A program made the translations under genes and the position numbers. From positions 14,869,779-14,933,778 of the forward strand of contig CM039466.1 of assembly GCA_022414725.1 (NCBI GenBank): a stretch of 64,000 bases of DNA. The letters run 5' to 3'. How positions within the stretch are numbered: the stretch's first letter is position 1; each line of letters starts with the position of its first letter. The DNA comes from Microglena sp. YARC. Taxonomy: Eukaryota; Chlorophyta; Chlorophyceae; Chlamydomonadales; Chlamydomonadaceae. Positions 55,313 through 63,855 of the stretch are shown piece by piece. Below the pieces are notes generated by a model. It searched no databases and had not been told where the DNA came from. It saw nothing but the letters and a program-made list of their open reading frames with translations.

Positions 55313-55344
<32 letters not shown>

Positions 55345-58321
55345 GTCCGTACCGCACCTTAGGCGCCAAGTAGGGATACTGCCGATCGTCTGCAAGGTTG
55401 TTTTTTATGTCGACTTGCCATCAAAAGTTTCTGTCTCTAGAGATATGCAATATGCTCAGTGAACTATCTCGTCATGATCTTGACTGATTTTCAGCACTCC
55501 AATGGGACCACCCAACTTGGCTGGCTGGCTGGCTAGCTGGCTATGGGAAGCTGAAATGTTATGTTTTCTCTGGTTCCACTCAATATTATGGGGTCTGCTG
55601 ATGTATTGTGAAGAAAGAGATCATTTGCTGTTAGATGAGCTAACTTACACTTCATTTCACGGGGGCGGAGTCCCCCCTCCCCCCTCCCCCCCCCCTTTCA
55701 TAAATATTTCTACTTTTTCACGGTATTTGTTTTTTGCACCCTACCTCCTAGGCTCAGGATTAATATCTGCTTAGGGGATATTGAATGTGGTTCAAAATGG
55801 AACTGCCCAGTTATCTTTTGCTCCAGATTTTGAAATTGTTGCTAAATTTAGTGCACTGTATTGTTTTTGACACTTTATTTTGACTTCCGCCAAGTTCAAT
55901 AACCGCCAACTTAACTGGCGCTCAAGGTTTATCCCCCCCAAGCCCAACCCCTCTTTCTACCCACTTAGATATATCATATCCACCCACCAACTGTCTTAAA
56001 CTCCCACCCATTTCCCTGCCGCTCACCAACCCTCCAACCCACCATCTGTTTTAAACTCCCACCCATTTCCCTGCCGCTCACCAACCCTCCAACCCACCAA
56101 CTGTCTTAAACTCCCACCCATTTCCCTGCCGCTCACCAACCCTCCAACCCACCATCTGTTTTAAACTCCCACCCGTTTCCCTGCCGCTCACCAACCCTCC
56201 AACCCACCAACTGTCTTAAACTCCCACCCATTTCCCTGCCGCTCACCAACCCACGAACCCACAAACCTACCCACGATTACATCCAGTCATATCACTACCC
56301 ACCCTCTCACCTGCCCACCCACCCATCGACCATCCAGCACCCACCTCCACTCAACCCACCAACCAGGCCTCCACACACGCACCTACCCACCAACCGACCA
56401 ACCCAATCCAACCCAAGAACCAACCCAACCCAACCCAAACCAACCCAACCCAACCCAACCCAACCCAACCCAACCCAACCCAACCCAACCACCCTTTGCA
56501 CATTTGCAGCCGCCCTTGGCACTCACTATGAGGAGATGAACACGCTGTTCTGCTTCTGGTGCTACTTCCTACCCCTACCGACATCTTCACCCAGTCAAAT
56601 CACCACCCACCTGCCCACCAACCAACCACCCAACCGCTCACCCTGTGCACCTGTGCGGTCGCCCCTGGCACCTACCCACCAACCCTCATGACCATCCACC
56701 ACCTACCCACCCACCCCACCAACTGCCCACCCTTCACACCTGTGCAGCTGCCCTTGGCTGTCACCAACCCACCCATCAACCGACCAACCCAACCGACCAA
56801 CCCAACTGACCAACCCAACCACCCAACCCAACCTCCCACCCTTTGCACCTGTGCAGCCGCCCTTGGCACTCACCAACCCACCCATCAACCTACCAACCCA
56901 ACCAACCAACCCAACTGAACAACCCAACCGACCAACCTAACCTTCCACCCTGTGCACATGTGCAGCCGCCCTTGGCACTCACTCCGAGGAGATGAACACG
57001 CTGTTCCGCTTCTGGTGCTACTTCCTGCGTGACAACTACAACGAGACCATGTACGACGACTTCTGCAGACTGGCACTGGAGGATGCTTACAACAAGTATC
57101 ACTACGGCATGGAGTGCCTGTTCCGCTTCTTCAGCTATGGCCTGGAGCTGAAGTTCAAGCTGGAGCTGTACAAGGAGTTTGAGAAGATGGTTTTGAAGGT
57201 GACTGCTGGTTGGGGACAGGGGTTAGGGGGATGTGTTTGTGTGGGGGATAGTTGAGGTGGGATGGGGTGAGGTATGGGGTGGGGTGGGGTATCAGGCATG
57301 ATTCAGGGGCAAATGCTGGTGCTCAGGAAGTGGCTGAGCCCAAGCACGGGGGGAAGGTGCTGCCTAGAAGCTGCTATGCATAGCCCCCAAAATAATCACT
57401 GCTGGTGGGGCCAGCATACTTATCAGCTCTGTCCTGTAGCCTCTGGAGTCTTTAAGGAAGGACTATTTGTTCATCATTTGTTCATTTCCCTCCCTCTCTT
57501 GCCCACACACAAATCAAAATGTGATATTCACTACGTTTGCTCCCTCTCTCTTTCCCTCCCTCCCCCCCTCCCTCCCTCCCTCTCCTGCCCCCACACAAAG
57601 GCAGCGTCAAAATGTGATGTTCACCATGTTTGCTCCCTCCCTCGTTCCTACTATCCCTTTGCTCACTCAATCACTCAATCACTCACTCACCCACTCGCTC
57701 TCCCTCCCTCACTCACTCACTCACTCTTTCACTCACTCACTCTTTCACTCACTCACTCACTCACTCACTCTTTCACTCACTCACTCACTCACTCACTCGC
57801 TCGCTCGCTCGCTCGCTCGCCCTGCCCCCTCCCTCCACCCCTCCACTTTGAAATGGGCTTGGCAGCGTCAAAAATGTAATAACCCCCTTTTATCTCCCTC
57901 CCCCCCCCCCCTCCCTCCCTCCCTCCCTCCCTCCCTCCCTCCCTCCCTCTCTTGCTCCCACCTCCCTCCTTGCTCCCTCCCTCACTCGCCCTGACCCCTT
58001 CCCCCCTCCCTTCCCCCCACCCTTCCCCTCCAGGACTATGAAATGGGCAGCCTCTACGGACTGGAGAAGTTCTGGGCATTCCATCACTACAGCGGCATTC
58101 CCAAGGACATGGTGGTGGAACTTGAGCCCAAGCTGAAGAGCCTGCTGGAGGGAGAGTACAAGACCCTGGACCTCTTCAAAAAGGAGAATGCCCGTCGACG
58201 GGCTGCTGCTGAGAAGGAGTCTAGCGCAAAGGCAACCATCACTTCTACCGCCCCTATTGGTGGCAAGGCATTATCGGGCCAAGGGGAGACGGAGGCTAGC
58301 AGCACGGCTGGCTTGGCTTGA
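40144..58321 (+). CDS. LARP1: LARP1, La-related protein 1 (about twelve exons)
   Basis: Product: a cytoplasmic RNA-binding protein that binds the cap and 5' TOP motif of ribosomal-protein mRNAs and controls their translation and stability downstream of TOR. Exons: 40144-40269, 40370-40774, 40890-40925, 43441-43539, 44152-44789, 46491-46887, 48296-48490, 49842-50044, about 53052-53127, 55044-55252, 56966-57198 and 58034-58321 (TGA). Exons 1-4 are low complexity, then KPAWRK and [10 protein letters not shown] as in LARP1. Exon 5 is Gly/Arg-rich and carries most of the La motif ([40 protein letters not shown]), finished in exon 6 ([15 protein letters not shown]). Exon 7 has [11 protein letters not shown]; exon 9 [12 protein letters not shown]. 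Exons 10-12 form the DM15 region ([66 protein letters not shown]). Phases agree except across exons 8-9, which is unsettled. Confidence 0.88.
40341..40364. repeat. Poly-C acceptor tract of LARP1 exon 2
   Basis: A run of about 24 C followed by TCCAG at the exon 2 acceptor. Long C or G runs are common near splice sites in this window. Confidence 0.8.
41270..41525. repeat. CACCCCACATGCAG short tandem repeat
   Basis: About 14 units of 15-18 bp ('cacaccccacatgcagca'), each with CATGCAG. LARP1 intron 3. His/Thr/Cys open frames are artefacts. Confidence 0.85.
41631..41824 (+). mobile_element. MITE-B copy
   Basis: Left end 'cactgtttcattttttggct' with 'actcatgccagc'; right end 'gcgtagccaaaacaagaaca'. 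Body diverged. Confidence 0.6.
41902..42095 (+). mobile_element. MITE-A copy (worn right end)
   Basis: 'atagcttttcttttcatata' and 'cagcttctagacagctcccc' at the left; 'ctggctcaaggagctccttg' and 'gaagccactgc' at the right. Confidence 0.65.
42380..43345. repeat. About 1 kb array of CCCAATCCCAATATTGAT-like hexamer units
   Basis: Hexamers CCCAAT, CTTAAT, ATTGAT and CCTATC alternate in higher-order blocks. Open frames translate as [12 protein letters not shown]; the protein-like look comes from the 6-bp period. It ends about 100 bp before LARP1 exon 4. Confidence 0.9.
43740..44151 (+). repeat. Four decoy copies of the LARP1 exon 5 acceptor
   Basis: 'tctcaccatgcaggacgcgc' plus 'aaccaactcgcatcaagc' occurs near 43775, 43880, 43985 and 44075, ahead of the real junction at 44151|44152 (ACCATGCAG|GGCACGCAACCAATTCGCAG). 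Spacers are C-rich. In the copies the exon part is cut after about 30 bases. Confidence 0.9.
44960..45056 (+). repeat. Extra copy of the LARP1 exon 5 end plus donor
   Basis: About 90 bases repeat the end of exon 5 ([20 protein letters not shown] to LTPDM) with donor CAT|GTAAAT; the real donor is CAT|GTAAGT at 44789|44790. Two replacements (S to A, G to K) distinguish it. No acceptor precedes it, only a G run after a GT microsatellite. Confidence 0.9.
45240..45560. repeat. Two fragments related to family F
   Basis: 'aagcccctctcaggggggag' and 'ggagccccccccttctgggg' each followed by 'ggagccc..agagt.acc' and a later 'tttgtttgtttgt'-like word. Between them is 'cgtaaaccctggcttc', repeated at 45600. 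Confidence 0.5.
46048..46235 (+). mobile_element. tRNA-derived SINE, most complete copy
   Basis: Head: 'ggtctagtggtagcccgaat' (A-box-like TRGYNNARNGG form) and 'ggggattcaattccccc' (B-box and T-arm-like). Tail: 'attgtcaaccgcgatggtag', 'cgctccctacccgcgtatga', 'ccacgccccaccaggcattc'. Located in LARP1 intron 5. The two other copies are at 11094-11320 (-) and 12430-12600 (+). Confidence 0.75.
46235..46490. repeat. ACTTATTATA-type AT-rich repeat
   Basis: 'ataacttacttatacacaac' in six to seven variant units just ahead of the LARP1 exon 6 acceptor. Confidence 0.8.
46888..47135. repeat. About 34-bp repeat after LARP1 exon 6
   Basis: 'gcatgcatgaagacatttat' with 'ttatatttgt' six to seven times. No exon sequence is included in this array, in contrast to most others. 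Confidence 0.8.
47260..47485. repeat. About 36-bp minisatellite
   Basis: 'cctctacctgtactgccctg' with 'tggaacctctaa' about seven times. Confidence 0.85.
47492..47666 (+). mobile_element. MITE-A copy
   Basis: 'atagtttttcttttcagcta' at the left; 'gctgctgctcgtagctgaaa' and 'agaatagc' at the right; a shortened middle. Confidence 0.75.
47815..48290. repeat. AACCAATAACCCACA repeat with a copy of the LARP1 exon 7 start
   Basis: A 15-bp unit fills 47815-48005 and 48160-48285. Between them, 48113-48165 repeats the acceptor and exon 7 start: 'agaccaggagctccgaagtg' then 'gtgtggacgacgccaacagt' against the real start at 48296 (GACCAGGATCTCCGAAGTGG, TGTCGATGACGCCGACAGT). Confidence 0.85.
48491..49245 (+). 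repeat. Five or so copies of the LARP1 exon 7 end plus donor
   Basis: Variants of 'gccatgtatgaacaggagct' then GTCTGAG|GTGAGG recur near 48595, 48770, 48930, 49070 and 49230. Spacers are long G runs. The third retains the donor exactly; two have lost it. Confidence 0.85.
49442..49700 (+). repeat. Two decoy copies of the LARP1 exon 8 acceptor
   Basis: 'cctgggatgcagcaattagc' at 49466 and 'tgagttgcagcaattagcag' at 49630 precede the real acceptor at 49841 (TTTGCAG|CAATTAGCAG). Each goes on for about 45 bases of exon, 'gggcaagaaagggg.cccct'. Confidence 0.85.
50045..52620 (+). repeat. About eleven copies of the LARP1 exon 8 end plus donor
   Basis: Variants of 'agcactatcagcacggaagc' then 'agaggctc....cag|gtgaga' recur near 50240, 50500, 50640, 50975, 51090, 51225, 51515, 51665, 51790, 52105 and 52560. 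Spacers share 'gtggtgtggtgtgaaggaga' and 'gtaccatggaccagggcagg'. The block before the donor varies (CTCCCGCAG, CTCTCTGCAG, CTCGCGCAA), so some may be used as alternative donors. Confidence 0.85.
53128..53560 (+). repeat. About 180-bp repeat following LARP1 exon 9
   Basis: Three units with 'ggtatgctggtatcctcccc' and 'agctccttcaggaacaagtg' then 'agtgcatgggctgctgggta'. The unit contains both possible donors for exon 9, GTATGC and GTAAGT/GTGAGT. Confidence 0.75.
53760..54680 (+). repeat. Six decoy copies of the LARP1 exon 10 acceptor
   Basis: 'cctgtgcagccggagtggct' then 'tcttgggagggtctccc' occurs with AG at 53779, 53934, 54092, 54250, 54425 and 54594, before the real acceptor at 55043. Each carries 60-100 bases of exon ([20 protein letters not shown]) and then 'cctccctcaatgaatc', which brings stops. 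Spacers share 'gtcattgacttatctacgct'. Confidence 0.92.
55253..55965. other. LARP1 intron 10, first part
   Basis: A short CTGT tract (55310-55345) and otherwise unique sequence. Nothing coding is seen. Confidence 0.5.
55970..56265. repeat. About 60-bp minisatellite
   Basis: 'cctccaacccaccatctgtt' with 'ttaaactcccacccatttcc' and 'ctgccgctcaccaac', five units. Confidence 0.9.
56400..56965 (+). repeat. CCCAA repeat and four decoy copies of the LARP1 exon 11 acceptor
   Basis: AACCC pentamers are broken by acceptor copies with AG at about 56509, 56659 (changed to GCGG), 56748 and 56859, before the real acceptor at 56965. The first carries 60 bases of exon ('ggcactcactatgaggagat' then AACACGCTGTTCTGC), the others about 15. 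The pentamer is CCCAA, not a telomere motif. Confidence 0.88.
57310..57410 (+). mobile_element. MITE-B fragment (right end)
   Basis: 'ggtgctgcctagaagctgct' and 'atgcatagcccccaaaataa' with 'tcactg'. Left end is not clear. Confidence 0.5.
57460..58030. repeat. CTCACTCA and CCCT low-complexity tract in LARP1 intron 11
   Basis: Three variants of 'cgtcaaaatgtgatgttcac' are embedded in CCCTCC, CACTCACT and GCTCGCTC runs. Ser/Leu/His/Pro open frames are artefacts. Confidence 0.9.
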
Positions 58322-58800
58322 ACGCATGAAGGCTTGAGTGTAGCAAAGTTGGCTTGGCTTGAACGCATGAAGGCGCGAATGCAGCAAGGTTGGCTTGGCT
58401 TGAATGCATGAAAGCGTGAAGGCAGCAACCATAGACAGGCCACGTCAAATGGGGGTTAGCCATAAACGGTTCAAGGCATGAAGACACTGCAGCCAGTTTG
58501 GTGACCTCTACTGGGGGTAGCCCCCAAAAGAAACAGTAAAAGCTTCCGCCTATCATACTTGAAGGTGGTGGGTGTGGATGTGGGATAGACAAAGCTTCCA
58601 CCTACTTGAAGGTTGCTGAGGCGTTGTCCTTGATCCCGTGTAGCGACAGACCGTAGCCACCAATAGGAGTAAGGCGAGAAGGGTCCAAGGCGTGAACGCA
58701 GCAAGGTTGGCTTGGCTTCAACACTGCAGCCAGTTGAGTGACCTCTGATAGGGGTAAGGCGAAAAGGGTCCAAGGCACGAAAAAGGCGGTTATAGGGTAT
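58322..58800. repeat. About 47-bp and 240-bp repeats after the LARP1 stop
   Basis: 'agcaaggttggcttggcttg' with 'aacgcatgaaggc' three times from 58300 (overlapping the last codons), then two larger copies (58440-58530, 58680-58770) sharing 'cactgcagccagttt' and 'gtgacctct'. Probably LARP1 3' UTR and beyond. Confidence 0.7.
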
Positions 58801-58899
58801 GAGTAAATAAATACTTAGGGAGCAAGGCCGTCAGCCAGCTTCAGCCAATGTCTATCATTAGCTCCCAGGCATTAGAGTTTTGCCGCATAGTCAATCTAT

Positions 58900-59300
58900 A
58901 TAAACAGAAGCCGCATTCAAATTGCTCTGGCAGTGACTCACAGTCCTCCTGTACTAATAGTGCTCTGGCAGTACTTGTAGTGCTCTGGCAGTGACTCACA
59001 GTCCTCCTGTACTCCTAGGAAAAGAAAAAGAAAAAAAATAGGTTTCATGAAAGGGTGTGGTGGATAGGAAAAGAAAAAAAAGAGGTTTCATGAAAGGTCT
59101 TGGTGGGAGCATCTGGGTTATATATATTGTCTTCAAAGGCTATGCACCCCCTATGGGCCCAGTGGGAGTACTGGGGGGAGAAACCTTTCAAAGCATGGAA
59201 AATAGCGGGTGCAGACTCTGCCCGGCAGAGCCCTATATCACCCTCACAGTCCTCTTGTGCTTCTTGAAAAGAAAAAAACAGGTGCCATGAAAAAGCATGG
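58900..59300. repeat. Repeat of TCCTCCTGTACTCCTAG/GAAAAGAAAA blocks
   Basis: 'tgctctggcagtgactcaca' twice, 'ggaaaagaaaaa' and 'ggtttcatgaaagg' twice, then 'gaaaccttt.caaagcatgg' near 59190 and 59310. Non-coding. Confidence 0.6.
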
Positions 59301-59357
59301 TGGGGCGGGAGAAACCGTTCTAAGCATGAAGAATAGCGGGGGCAGACTCTACCCGTT

Positions 59358-59554
59358 GCTTTTACATTAAGCTAGGAGCAGCAGCCTCCAAGCAGCTCCC
59401 TTGGCTGCTATTCAGCCAACCCCGACGCAACCTAGTGCATCTTGAAGCTGACACAATCAGCTGTTTAGAACTGCTGAAGTCGTGGTGCTTAGCCCGGTGG
59501 CTGGCTCAGGGAGATGCCTAGAAGCTGCTGCGTATAGCCGAAAAGAAAAGCTAT
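59358..59554 (+). mobile_element. MITE-A copy
   Basis: 'cagcagcctccaagcagctc' at the left; 'gatgcctagaagctgctgcg' and 'tatagccgaaaagaaaagct' at the right. Confidence 0.75.
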
Positions 59555-59599
59555 GCTCACCCTCATAAATATCTGGGTGGACGCAAGTAGAGATGGGTA

Positions 59600-59670
59600 G
59601 CCCTTCAATTGGATTGGATTGTTACATGGTTGTTAAGCCAACTCTGGGCTGCTCACCGTCTTTCACCTGC
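59600..59670. repeat. Dispersed repeat (family H)
   Basis: 'ttggattggattgttacatg' and 'ccaactctgggctgctcacc' with 'gtctt'. Related: 19205-19265, 19305-19360, 20805-20840, 21095-21140, 22945-23000, 61265-61325, 62150-62190, 62300-62350 and 62645-62690 (either strand). Class unknown; about 60-80 bp is shared. Confidence 0.6.
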
Positions 59671-60184
59671 GCAGCCATGTGCTGATCTAGTAGCTCACGC
59701 TAAGGCGCATCAGGTTGCCTTTTAGATATTACTTAAGCACTGCCTAGCTACAATTCCAAGTCCCCTTCCGAGCTCAATAGGCGCCCACTAGGTGGCTTAT
59801 CCTTGTCAGAGGGGTGAGTAGGTGTTTTCACGCACACTTAGGCAGACGTTAGAGATTTCGACCGAGTCGTGCGTATTTTCCTTCAGGGGGGCTTCACAAG
59901 TTTTCACAGGGACGTGCGGGTAAACACATAGGTGGGGAAAGGGGGGTGGGGTGTGGGGGGGGGGCTTAGCGTGTGTCACGTTAACTCTCTTACTACTTTG
60001 ACCAACCCTGCACGCCATAGTTGAACCAAGACAAGCCCCCTCCACAACATCCGGGGGAATCCGCCAACCATCCTCAAAATCACAGGGTATGTACTAGCAA
60101 TAAAGCAACATACATAGTTATGGCATGGTAGGGCGTATGTAAGAATAATACTGGGGGGTAATGGGGTATCTTCCCCTTAGCTGG

Positions 60185-60310
60185 TCTTGTGCAGAAACAT
60201 TTCCTTGTACATGGTGATGAAATACTGGTTCTGCTTGTACATGGTGATGATATGCCATGGCATTGCCTAGTATTGCTTGTACATGGTGATGAAATACGAA
60301 TTGCACTTTT
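60185..60310. repeat. Short tandem repeat
   Basis: 'ttgtacatggtgatgaaata' three times. Nothing else is seen in 59.7-60.7 kb. Confidence 0.75.
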
Positions 60311-60718
60311 GGTGTTTGCAGTTCTCGGTTGTCTATCTCATACATGGCATCATCTAGGATTCATGTGTTAACCTCACTTCTCTTTCTTAACTAGGGTCTT
60401 GGTAGGTGAAGTTAAACAGTTGAATTCGAGATACGGTACATGGATGAGTCAATCCGTGTGTGTATTGGAACGGATGTTTCAATAGCTTGCTCTCATTAGA
60501 TATATAAATAATAATAACAATAACCATGTCGAACTCATGTAATAAACTACTAATTTTGAAATTACGTGGCTATAGTCAGGGCATAAGAATAATAATAAGA
60601 AGAAGAAGGATCCATGGTTAACTTGAACTTGGCTACATGGCTCCAGGGTGGTGTAATGTTCGTCAAGCAGCAGTGGCAGCAGTTGCTTACTTATCCGTTC
60701 AATTTAATATTGGGAGGG

Positions 60719-61054
60719 TCAAGAATCAATGTAGCATGGCATGGAATTATTATTCAACTTGGTGCCCTGTAAGGCTAATGAACTTATTAGCTCACTGACA
60801 TCCCGAAGTTCCATGGAGGCAGGTGCGGCAACTCCCGAGGCTACAGTTGCTACTTTGCAACCTGCAGGAACTAGTGCGGAAGAGCAGATTTCCTTGTCAA
60901 GCACAATGCGCTGATATAATGAGCTACGAGAGTCACGAAGAAGCGAATTCTTCAAGGGGAAATCGTAGACATGCTCCAGGTCCCTAGACTGAGTCCACAC
61001 TCCACAGGACAGGGGGGAAACGACAAATGAAAACGCCGCGTCCACAGTCCGCAA
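60719..61054 (-). CDS. Hypothetical open frame, possible exon
   Basis: About 110 codons on the minus strand; the part from DLEHVYDFPLKNSLLRDSRS to MELRDVSELISSLALQGTK has a protein-like composition without repeats and ends in TAG/TAA-rich sequence. No family is recognised and no splice partner found. Just upstream on the same strand (61085-61160) is 'gttcgattcccgtcgggggc', a B-box-like word whose arms do not pair, so no tRNA is called. Confidence 0.25.
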   Translation of the reverse strand: MRTVDAAFSFVVSPLSCGVWTQSRDLEHVYDFPLKNSLLRDSRSSLYQRIVLDKEICSSALVPAGCKVATVASGVAAPASMELRDVSELISSLALQGTKLNNNSMPCYIDS

Positions 61055-61439
61055 CCCTGAGATACATATGCGAAAAAGTGCCCTCAGAGGTAATCCGCCC
61101 CCGACGGGAATCGAACACGAGTCGGAACGATTTCAGGCCGGTCAGATTAACCGGCAATTTTGACCGGCGTTCTTGGGAAATTTAAAGATGTGAAGATTTG
61201 AAAAAACAGCACCATAGCGCGTAATTACCGCATAGGTCTGTCTCCCTAAGGGAGCCGACAAACTAGCTTGAACTTAGTTACCTGGCTCCAGCCAGCAATT
61301 TGGCTGCTCGCCGTCTTCGCTTGTAGCTTCATTCAGCAGTCTATCATATCCATGATTTAGAACCTCGATGATCCGACGAGTTATATGATTTCCAAGCAAA
61401 TGCAATGTTTTAATTGCCAATAATAATTGTTACAAGGTT

Positions 61440-61550
61440 CTATACAGAATAAAATACTTCCCCCGTGCGATAGCCATGGAAACCATGGAGGATTCGAACA
61501 CAAACCGATCATTTGTATGCCCATGTCTCTTCACTGACATTTAAACCAGT
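61440..61550 (-). mobile_element. Possible tRNA-related SINE fragment
   Basis: 'catggaggattcgaacacaa' (complement of a B box) with 'gcccatgtctcttcactgac'. Only the tRNA-like part is seen. Weak. Confidence 0.35.
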
Positions 61551-62444
61551 TGTCAATTAATTGCCAGAGAAGTTGTGATTCTTGATTAATAAATCTGTAT
61601 GTTCCCAGGGCGGCTGTCCTTTCTCCCCTACATATTTCTTTCCTCTTTTGGAATGACCTAGTTTGTTTTTCAGGTTTGTGGAGGTGCCTTCAAAACCCTC
61701 GTGCTTCATGTTAAAAAATGGGTGGTCGGTAGGCTGTGCTGCTATCCTGTCTCGGCAGTGATTAGCTGAGTTTATGTAACGAATCCTCTTTCATTCTCTC
61801 TCCACATGTTTGTAGGGATGTCTCAGACCCCCCCCCCCCCCCCCCCCCTTCCCGTTACAAAAAATTGAGTACAGGCAGTGCTGTCCTGTATCGGCATTGT
61901 TTTTGCTGAGTTTATGTTACAGACTCCTCTCTTTCTCTCACACACATTAAGTATGCTACTCGCGTACTCCTCTCTCTCAGCCACATATAATCCTTTAGTC
62001 TAGGGCAAGCGCACCCTTTGAGGCGAAAATCCTTGTAACAAACTTGAACTTCTCGTCCAGTGAAAAGTTTTAACGGATGCCTACCGTACTTAGGTGAGAT
62101 TTTCTCCGCCTTTATTTTTGAATCCTCGCTTCCTATCAATAAAAATAGTCCAGAGTTAGCGGAAACCCGTGTAACAATCCAATCAAATCCAATAAAAACT
62201 GTCGATCCACTAGATGACTGCTGGGAATGTAACTCGTGCACATGCTTCATCATAATTTGAAGATAGGGTCAAAGATTACATTTATAATGTTCCTGCCGAG
62301 GACGGCGGGCAGCCCTGAAGACTGGAGCCATGTAAACAAGTTCAAGGTCAAGTAGGTTTAAAGCAGAGAGTTTCTGGTTTAAAGCTCCACTAGCTTTGTC
62401 TTAATATATTGAGGCATCAAGTGTATGTATGTCCAAATTAGGAT

Positions 62445-62775
62445 ATACAGGGGTAGGATATTTAGCCAAGTAGACTAAAGGGACTTGCCCAAACTTGTAT
62501 AAAAAACAATGAATTCTGGATGATCAGGGGGGACTCGTTCAATTAAGCAGTTGATCCCAGTGATAGATGGGTTCGAATCCGCTTAGTATTAAATGCTCCC
62601 TGGTTTCCGTGGGTATCTCGTGGCTATCCGTGGAAGAAGGAGAGTAATCCAGAGTTGGCTGAAAAGCCATGTAACAATCCAATCCAACCTTACAAATAGG
62701 AAAGGCAGGTTACAAAAACTGGTGGACCGACCCCCGACAAATCGTCAACGACGGGGGCCCGAAGTTAGTGCTAAA
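62445..62775 (-). repeat. Family C and H fragments
   Basis: 'caggggtaggatatttagcc' and 'gactaaagggacttgcccaa' (family C, minus), 'ccatgtaacaatccaatcca' (family H), and 'caaatcgtcaacgacggggg' with 'cccg' (family C end). No gene is supported in 61.6-63.4 kb. Confidence 0.5.
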
Positions 62776-63427
62776 CAGATCATCTGATTTCACGTTTCTC
62801 GTCACATTTTTTAATAAATGAAACAACAGATGTTTCTCTCCTCCATGTTTCCATCCTCCATCAAATAACAAATGGATGAATGGGAGAAAGAGTATAACTT
62901 GAGCTCAGTTATATTGTTCATTTGTTCCAGCCATAAGGCAGCTTGCTGTTGTCAGCAGTTTCAACAACATTCAAAGCGTGCGCACAATATGAAGTCACTC
63001 CACACATAATGAAATGCTGGATACACGAAATAATGAAATGAAATAATCAAAGAAAACAATAATGGAATAATCAATGTAAGAATCAAATGGAATGTAGGCA
63101 TGGTAGAATTCATGCAACAATCCAGGACTGTCATAATTAGGCAGGATCTATTAGGGGAAGGATATAAGAATGCTACAAACATATATTGTAAGAATTTAGT
63201 GCAGCCTGAAATCACGCACACCCCAGAGGGGTTAGTGCGTGAAATCACGCAAACTGTAACTGAGATGCACGTGATTTAACGCACATCCCATACCCCCTAG
63301 TCTGTCACCAATATGGCACCAGAATAGCATTGTAATCATCCGTCATCATAATTACTTTTCCCACTGGGTGGCTTGCTCCTAGACACTATACTCTGGGAAC
63401 GCTCAGGAAACAGCATGAACGATGCAG

Positions 63428-63626
63428 TGCTTTTCTTTTCGGCTTTTATGTGCAGCTTCTGGGCAGCTCTCTGAGCCAGCGACTACACTGCACCCCAATA
63501 TTTTAGCAGTGCTGAACAGCTGATTGTATCATCTTCTAGGTGCACTAGCTTGCATTAGGTATGACTGAATAGCCAGTCAGGGGAGCTGTCAAGAAGCTGT
63601 TGCTCGTAGCTGAAAAGAAAAGCTAT
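63428..63626 (+). mobile_element. MITE-A copy
   Basis: 'gcttttcttttcggctttta' and 'gcagcttctgggcagctctc' at the left; 'gctgttgctcgtagctgaaa' and 'agaaaagctat' at the right. About 200 bp. Confidence 0.8.
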
Positions 63627-63784
63627 AGGACGATGGCCACACTCAATCACACCAGGACCAAAGCATATAGCTCACCAGGTAGGCAGGAGTGAGCGAGCAT
63701 AGCTCACAAGTCACAACGCTTCTACCAGAAGCTACACATGTGGAGGCCGCAGCCTTCGCTGCAGCCACCACTGGGAAGCAGTCA

Positions 63785-63855
63785 CTGCTCCCCACCTCCT
63801 CATCCATGATGTAGGAGTAAGAGGCACGCTTTTCCTCCGTGCAGTCTCACGGTAG
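63785..63855 (-). CDS. Possible short exon at the right edge
   Basis: On the minus strand a stretch reads CTEEKRASYSYIMDEEVG and stays open for another 35 residues. It has a GTGGGG after the DEE codons that could be a donor. No family is recognised; it may be an exon of a gene lying to the right, or chance. Confidence 0.2.

Noticed and set aside
56400..56500. Telomere-like CCCAA tract
   Set aside because: The pentamer CCCAA is not the plant/algal CCCTAAA or CCCTAA motif, and it is inside a LARP1 intron with exon copies on both sides.
61085..61160. tRNA gene on the minus strand
   Set aside because: A TTCGATTCC word is present but the bases around it do not form a T stem or acceptor stem.
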